This document shows, in pieces, positions 59,991 through 64,000 of a stretch of 64,000 nucleotides of DNA. This DNA is from Actinopolymorpha rutila (GTDB lineage Bacteria > Actinomycetota > Actinomycetes > Propionibacteriales > Actinopolymorphaceae): assembly GCF_013407855.1 (NCBI RefSeq), contig NZ_JACBZH010000001.1, forward strand, positions 6,448,001 to 6,512,000, read 5' to 3'. Position 1 is the first letter of the stretch, and each line of letters opens with the position of its first letter. The notes beneath the pieces are model-generated. The model was not told the origin of the DNA. It saw only the letters and a program-made list of their open reading frames with translations, and made no database searches. Position numbers and translations under genes: made by a program.

Positions 59991-60524
59991 ATGTACGACG
60001 CGTATGGACTTGAGGTCCTTGACCAAAGTGAGTGTCTCGAGCTTCTAAGACAGAACAAGGTTGGACGATTCGTCTTTGTCGACCGCCTGCTTCTTGCTGT
60101 ACATCCAGTGGCATACGTCTTCGATCAGGGCAGCATCGTCTTTCAGACCAATGGCGGCGCCAAGCTCGACGCAGCCACCAAGCACGACCTTGCCGCATTT
60201 GAGGTTGACTACATAGACCCTGATCTTGGATGGGGATGGACTGTCACGCTCAGCGGACATGCCGAACCAGTCACCGATTCCTACGAGGTCGCACGTCTGC
60301 ACGAACGGCTACCCGAGCCGTGGACGAATTCCGGCAGAGTCGACGTCATCCGGATGCACGGCGAGATCATCCAGGGTCGGCGCAAGAAGCCTGATCAAGT
60401 CGATCCGAGTCATCTGATGCCTGACAACAGCGGCCAAGCAGTCCACGGCGACTCACCAGACCGCCGCCACCAGGCCGAAGGGGAACACGCCAAGACGCAA
60501 GGAAGCGCCCCTATACAAAGCTGA
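59991..60524 (+). CDS. Pyridoxamine-5'-phosphate-oxidase-like FMN/F420 split-barrel protein
   Basis: 177 residues. VLDQSECLELLRQNKVGRFVFVDRLLLAVHPVAYVFDQGSIVFQTNGGAKLDAATKHDLAAFEVDYIDPDLGWGWTVTLSGHAEPV is the standard split-barrel seen in PNPOx/nitroimidazole-reductase-like proteins. A disordered polar tail (about 45 residues) follows. AGGGGG precedes ATG 59991. Substrate unknown; similar proteins reduce drugs with F420 or act with flavin. Confidence 0.88.
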   Translation: MYDAYGLEVLDQSECLELLRQNKVGRFVFVDRLLLAVHPVAYVFDQGSIVFQTNGGAKLDAATKHDLAAFEVDYIDPDLGWGWTVTLSGHAEPVTDSYEVARLHERLPEPWTNSGRVDVIRMHGEIIQGRRKKPDQVDPSHLMPDNSGQAVHGDSPDRRHQAEGEHAKTQGSAPIQS

Positions 60525-60774
60525 GGTCATGGGAGTCTGCCCCGACTAAGCCTTTCGCGCCAAGCCAAGCCCGGGATGTCAACGACGCAGCCAACCCTCG
60601 ATGCCTACTCCGACCCGACGGACCTCGGTACACCGAAGCGGCGCATGGCGACCGCGGTTAGCGTCGCCACCTTCTCCAGCGTGGCAACAGGCTGTGCATT
60701 CGAAACGCCCGCGCGCGTCCAACATGCACGCGCGCACGAGGCGGCAGTGCTGTTCGCAAAGTCGCCCGTTCCCA

Positions 60775-61002
60775 TCACAGCACCGCACCACGCGGAGTCA
60801 CTTCGAGGGCGGCCACGCCGCGGCCGTACAGCACGACGAGCCGGTCTCCATGCCTCGTGCGAAGCACTCCGGAATCCTGCGCCAGTTGTGTGACGACGTG
60901 TTCGATGACCTGATCAACCTCGGCGATGTGGGGCTCGTCGTAGGTAAGGTCGATGTGCTCGCCGCCACCGGTGAAACGGACACGTAGGACAACCTCTGCC
61001 AT
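60775..61002 (-). CDS. Small hypothetical protein
   Basis: 75 residues: MAEVVLRVRFTGGGEHIDLTYDEPH, then IAEVDQVIEHVVTQLAQDSGVLRTRHGDRLVVLYGRGVAALEV. A compact alpha/beta fold is likely. No family recognised. It faces the PNPOx gene in cassette 3. An upstream in-frame extension exists but looks non-coding. Confidence 0.6.
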   Translation of the reverse strand: MAEVVLRVRFTGGGEHIDLTYDEPHIAEVDQVIEHVVTQLAQDSGVLRTRHGDRLVVLYGRGVAALEVTPRGAVL

Positions 61003-61349
61003 GTCGATGCAGCTTAGGTCCTCGGCGGTCGCGTCGCGTCTAGCCGCGCGGATGGGGGCTTGCGCAGGCCAGCACGACCCCCATCTCCCCAAGCTGTTCA
61101 CGGCTGTTCGCCCAGACTTCCGCGGGCGCGGGCTGAGGCCGGTCGTTCCTGCGTGAACGGCGGCGCGAACACGGACGAATGGGACGGAGTGTCTGCCAGC
61201 CGGCTCGTTGTCCCTCGACGGCATCACGGTGCGAGTATGGATGAAGCGAGGCTTGCCCGTGCACGCCTCGCCCTCGCGTACCGCCCGTCGGCGGGACCTC
61301 ACAAAGCGACCAGTTCGGTGGCGGGACCGCAGGGAAGGCGGTGGTCAGG

Positions 61350-61952
61350 ATGGCGCTCTTGTTCAAGTTCGAACTGGCCATCATGACCGTCGAGACGTAC
61401 GACCGCCTCGTCGTAATGCTGGAGGAAACCGGCGCCGGCTCTCCCCCAGGCCGCCTTTACCATGTCACGTACGGGCCTAAGGACCGGCTGAAGGTTGTCG
61501 ACGTCTGGGATTCGCCGCCCGACCTGGGCCCGGGGCAGTTCCAGGAATTCGCCGAAACGCTCGTTCCTACTCTCAAGGAACTCGGAGTCGTCCTGCAGGA
61601 ACCCGATGTCTACCGAGTACACAGCATCATCAAGCCTCAACGGACGGCTACTAGGGTGGCTAGGCGTCTCTTGGTCAAGTTCGATCCGCCCGGGATGAAC
61701 GTCGGACAGTCGAACGAGATCGCCAAGTCCCTCGATGAAGCTGGGCTCGGCGCACCGGCCGAGCGGCTCTACCACGTCTGCTACTGCGATGGCGACGAAC
61801 TCCGCATGATCTCCGTCTGGGAAAGCGAAGAAGCTCTCCGGGCCTTTTTCGATCAACTTGCCCGTACCGCTGTCGATCGCGAGATGACCGAGATTGCACG
61901 AACGGAGCCTGTGATCGAAGAGGTCCACCACATCATCGACGGGTCACAGTGA
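61350..61952 (+). CDS. Two-domain ferredoxin-fold (dimeric alpha/beta-barrel-like) protein
   Basis: 200 residues made of two similar halves of about 95. Half 1: VETYDRLVVMLEETGAG...GRLYHVTYG...LKVVDVWDSPPDL...VYRVHSII. Half 2: VGQSNEIAKSLDEAGLG...ERLYHVCYC...LRMISVWESEEAL...EEVHHII. The RLYHVxYxxxxxLxxxxVWxS pattern recalls antibiotic-biosynthesis-monooxygenase/EthD-like barrels common in actinomycetes. Cassette 3 cargo. Function unknown. Confidence 0.8.
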   Translation: MALLFKFELAIMTVETYDRLVVMLEETGAGSPPGRLYHVTYGPKDRLKVVDVWDSPPDLGPGQFQEFAETLVPTLKELGVVLQEPDVYRVHSIIKPQRTATRVARRLLVKFDPPGMNVGQSNEIAKSLDEAGLGAPAERLYHVCYCDGDELRMISVWESEEALRAFFDQLARTAVDREMTEIARTEPVIEEVHHIIDGSQ

Positions 61953-62074
61953 CCGATCCCCCCGCATCCGCCTCGTAACCAGCCAGATTGAAAGCCGAAG
62001 CAGAGCGGTAAAGGGCCGAAGATCACGGAGCGACGCGATCGACGTTCGAATGGTCCGCGTCACAGCCTGAGTGT

Positions 62075-62235
62075 GGTCTCAGACTTGGTCTCATTCGCCT
62101 ACATTCGCGACCGGTCGGCGAGGACCGCGGATCGTGCTGACCTGCGCAGACGTACCGAGGCGGAGCCGCGCGAACGTGGGTCCTTGGCCCTGAAAAGCGG
62201 AAGGTCGGCGGTTCGACCCCGCCCCTGCCCACCAC
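62075..62235 (+). repeat. Att module copy 4 (left arm and core only)
   Basis: Left-arm GGTCTCA at 62075 and 62087; core 62189-62235. Downstream of CCACCAC the sequence departs from the other copies (CTCTGACCTGCGG), and their hairpin and right arm are absent. This is the distal end of the array. Confidence 0.85.
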
Positions 62236-62244
62236 CTCTGACCT

Positions 62245-62271
62245 GCGGATTCACTTTCCACGTGAATCCGC
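62245..62271 (+). terminator. Alternative terminator after core 4, probably the original tRNA-Phe terminator
   Basis: GCGGATTCAC-TTTCCAC-GTGAATCCGC, a perfect 10-base stem, ten bases after the core. It differs from the hairpin in copies 1-3. Confidence 0.65.
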
Positions 62272-62349
62272 GCTGGTCGGAATGACGCCAACGATGACGC
62301 CAACAGCGTCCGTCGGCGTCACTGGAGTCGCTCATCGAGCCTCCTCAGC

Positions 62350-62600
62350 GCTGCCCGCTTCGGAAGCGGACGGTCGGAGGCACCCCCCGAAGGTCTCGGC
62401 TGTGATGTGCCTCGCTGCAGTGCATCGGTGAACGCCGTGCGGGCGGGCGTTACATTGGCGATCTTGTGCGGCCATCCCGTCCCAACCTGGTCTCAGACCT
62501 GGTCTCATTCGCCTGCGTTCGCCGACGCCGGCCACGCGCCACGTACGCAGAAGAACCCTTATCGCTCTCGTCCTGGCAGTTACGTCCAATGAGTCAGCCG
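62350..62600 (+). repeat. Coreless att-module fragment (copy 5)
   Basis: CGCTTCGGAAGCGGACGGTCGGAGG, a run also found in copies 1-3, followed by GGTCTCA at 62489 and 62501, CTCATTCGCCTGCGTTCGCC, and at about 62571-62595 the CGTCCAATGAGTC element. It is the distal part of a module lacking core and right arm, suggesting an even older insertion. Confidence 0.7.
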
Positions 62601-62815
62601 GGTGACCGTCCCTGAGGGCTCGCCGCGTTTGGAGCACGGTCCTCGATCCGCGACTTCATGCCGGTCGGGCCGCCCGACGGCTCGGTCCCCGTCGACCATC
62701 TCGCTCCAGGGGGGCGTCTGGACGTCGTTCGCGTGGGTGGCGAAAGTGCCGGGCCCGGGGTTCGTCCATCGTTGGAGGTGTGGGCGTTGACTGCGATCAG
62801 GTCAGTCCCGCCCTC
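62601..62815. other. Intergenic region right of the array
   Basis: No gene or repeat recognised between the coreless fragment and the ROK gene. Confidence 0.35.
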
Positions 62816-64000
62816 CTACGCAAGCGCGTCGAGCAGTGTCGCTTCAACAAGGTCGAGTGCCTTGTGTGCGGCGCCGAGAGCGACAGCACTCTCGCCCAAC
62901 GACGAGACGACCACCTGGGGCGGTTCGACTCCGGCTCCGGAGATCCCGTGCAGAACCTCGACGATGGGCGGCAGGATCAGCTCCTCCGCGGCTGGGGCGC
63001 GTCCCCCGAGGACGAACAGCTCCGGGCTGATCAGCGTCGTCACGGCAATAGAGACGGCGCAGAGCCGAGCCAGGGCGGTCTCCAGTTGACGGAGCGCGGT
63101 GGCCTTCCCGCGCTGGACTGAGGCGAGCATCGTGTCGAGGTTGCCGACGTGGACACCGTGGAGCGGTTCGAGGTCGCGGACAAGGGTCCGTACCGCATCA
63201 GACCGCGCATCCCCGCCAGCGACCAGATGGTCGACCTGCCGACGGGCCGCGGTATGAACGAACTCTTGGATCCCCTCGGTCGGATTGCTGTCTCTGAGCA
63301 TCCCAAGGAACGTCATCTCGCCGGTGCCGCCGCGCTTTCCTCGGACGAGTGAGCCACCGATTACGATGCCCGCACCGATGCGTTCGCCGGCCATCAGCAG
63401 AACCACATCGTCAAAGCCGCGAGCGGCACCTTTCCAGCACTCGCCGACGACGGCGAGGTTGGCGTCGTTTTCTACAGCGACGGTGCAACCGAACGCGTTC
63501 CGTACTTCCGCGGCGAGGGCCAACCCAGACCATCCCGGCATAGCGTTGCAGAACGTGACTGAGCCGGTCTCCCCGTCGACGATTCCTGGCGTTCCGACAC
63601 CGATGGCCCGCAGATCGGCCGCGGTCGCGTCGATGTCCTCCAGGACCGCAGTGCTCAACTGCCGGGCCGCGCGGAGCCGCCGCGGCCGGGTCATCGTCGG
63701 ATCGAGCTGACGCACACGAGTCGCGAGGGGCGTGCCGACCAGATCGGTGACGACGACCTCCAGCCGGTACACACCGATGTCGATGCCAAGCAACCTGCCA
63801 CCTTCGGCCCGGAACCGAAGGCGCCGTGGCGGACGCCCACGGCCGCGCGCCCCGTCGCCCGTCGGGCTTGTGGCCTCCGCGACAAGACCGACGCGGATCA
63901 GATCGTCGGCTACGGCATCGAGGGTCGCGCGGGAGAGGCCTGCTCGTGTCGCAACGTCGGTGACGTTCTGCGGTCCGTGCGTACGCAGCACATCAAGGAC
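62816..64000 (-). CDS. ROK-family transcriptional regulator (5' end beyond window)
   Basis: At least 391 residues. The window begins inside the winged helix (LRTHGPQNVTDVATRAGLSRATLDAVADDLIRVG). The ROK sugar-kinase-like domain has GIDIGVYRLEVVVTDLVG, the ROK/ATP-binding GVGTPGIVDGETG, ENDANLAVVGECW and a GGTGEM-type motif. The zinc-binding HCxCG segment of many ROK proteins is not evident. Likely a sugar-responsive repressor. No neighbour is in the window to name a regulon. Confidence 0.9.
   Translation of the reverse strand, partial: VLDVLRTHGPQNVTDVATRAGLSRATLDAVADDLIRVGLVAEATSPTGDGARGRGRPPRRLRFRAEGGRLLGIDIGVYRLEVVVTDLVGTPLATRVRQLDPTMTRPRRLRAARQLSTAVLEDIDATAADLRAIGVGTPGIVDGETGSVTFCNAMPGWSGLALAAEVRNAFGCTVAVENDANLAVVGECWKGAARGFDDVVLLMAGERIGAGIVIGGSLVRGKRGGTGEMTFLGMLRDSNPTEGIQEFVHTAARRQVDHLVAGGDARSDAVRTLVRDLEPLHGVHVGNLDTMLASVQRGKATALRQLETALARLCAVSIAVTTLISPELFVLGGRAPAAEELILPPIVEVLHGISGAGVEPPQVVVSSLGESAVALGAAHKALDLVEATLLDALA

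Noticed and set aside
60576..60893. 105-codon plus-strand frame in cassette 3
   Set aside because: It overlaps the better supported minus-strand 75-residue gene, and its second half is Arg-rich nonsense.
53586..64000. Search for an integrase, excisionase or relaxase in the cassette region
   Set aside because: No frame shows the tyrosine-recombinase R-HxxR-Y pattern or serine-recombinase motifs; absence is noted, but it may lie outside the window.

Overview
The window reads as the chromosome of a high-GC actinomycete. It carries WhiB, GAF-ANTAR, 13E12/DUF222-HNH, AfsR/SARP, NsrR-Hmp and DUF1360 genes, many GTG starts and ATGA gene overlaps, and a Glu-Asp-Phe tRNA cluster. A soil or plant-litter Propionibacteriales-type organism (Kribbella or Actinopolymorpha relative) would fit the GH127, tannase and LacI/ROK content, but that placement is inference.

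Layout. 0-14 kb: a partial Tat lipoprotein, a frameshifted DUF222-HNH gene, an aminoglycoside-phosphotransferase-like gene, an LD-carboxypeptidase / Gfo-Idh oxidoreductase / peptidase E run, a divergent MFS-MerR efflux pair, and a LacI regulator facing a GH127 beta-L-arabinofuranosidase. 14-23 kb: TetR, Hsp20 with a divergent regulator, DUF1360, three consecutive GAF-ANTAR proteins behind a sigma-B-like promoter, HIT and cupin genes. 23-29 kb: a scar zone (glyoxalase remnant, truncated rRNA methyltransferase fused to a phosphotransferase, a tannase reading 0.3 kb into it antisense), then NsrR and flavohaemoglobin. 29-38 kb: a PLD-helicase-DUF3427 protein, glutamate dehydrogenase, an MFS exporter with tandem regulatory-like domains, and an FAD oxidoreductase. 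38-43 kb: three minus-strand proteins sharing a motif, two of them with long heptad repeats, then WhiB, a STAS protein, a Rho-N-like small protein, an output-less MASE1 protein and tRNA-Lys. 43-54 kb: hydrolase, giant AfsR-type regulator, flavoprotein disulfide reductase, flavin reductase, GreA-like factor, small zincin, membrane metallophosphoesterase, then tRNA-Glu, tRNA-Asp and tRNA-Phe.

54-62.6 kb is the most unusual part. The 3' half of tRNA-Phe (anticodon loop to CCA) recurs at 57.67, 59.44 and 62.19 kb. Each repeat is preceded at exactly 102 bp by a pair of GGTCTCA motifs. The first three cores are followed at exactly 107 bp by a pair of inverted TGAGACC motifs, and they also carry the same hairpin terminator. 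Between the repeats sit three different cargo cassettes: padR / FAD monooxygenase / NmrA-like; a SUMF1-domain protein; and a PNPOx-like protein with two small proteins. No integrase, excisionase or relaxase is visible. I read this as a tandem array of integrase-less, att-bounded gene cassettes built by repeated site-specific insertion at tRNA-Phe. The distal core keeps a different hairpin, probably the original tRNA-Phe terminator. A partial ROK-family regulator closes the window.

Fragments of degraded genes (cupin, alcohol dehydrogenase, glyoxalase, RsmC, GAF, kinase, membrane protein) are scattered through the window.
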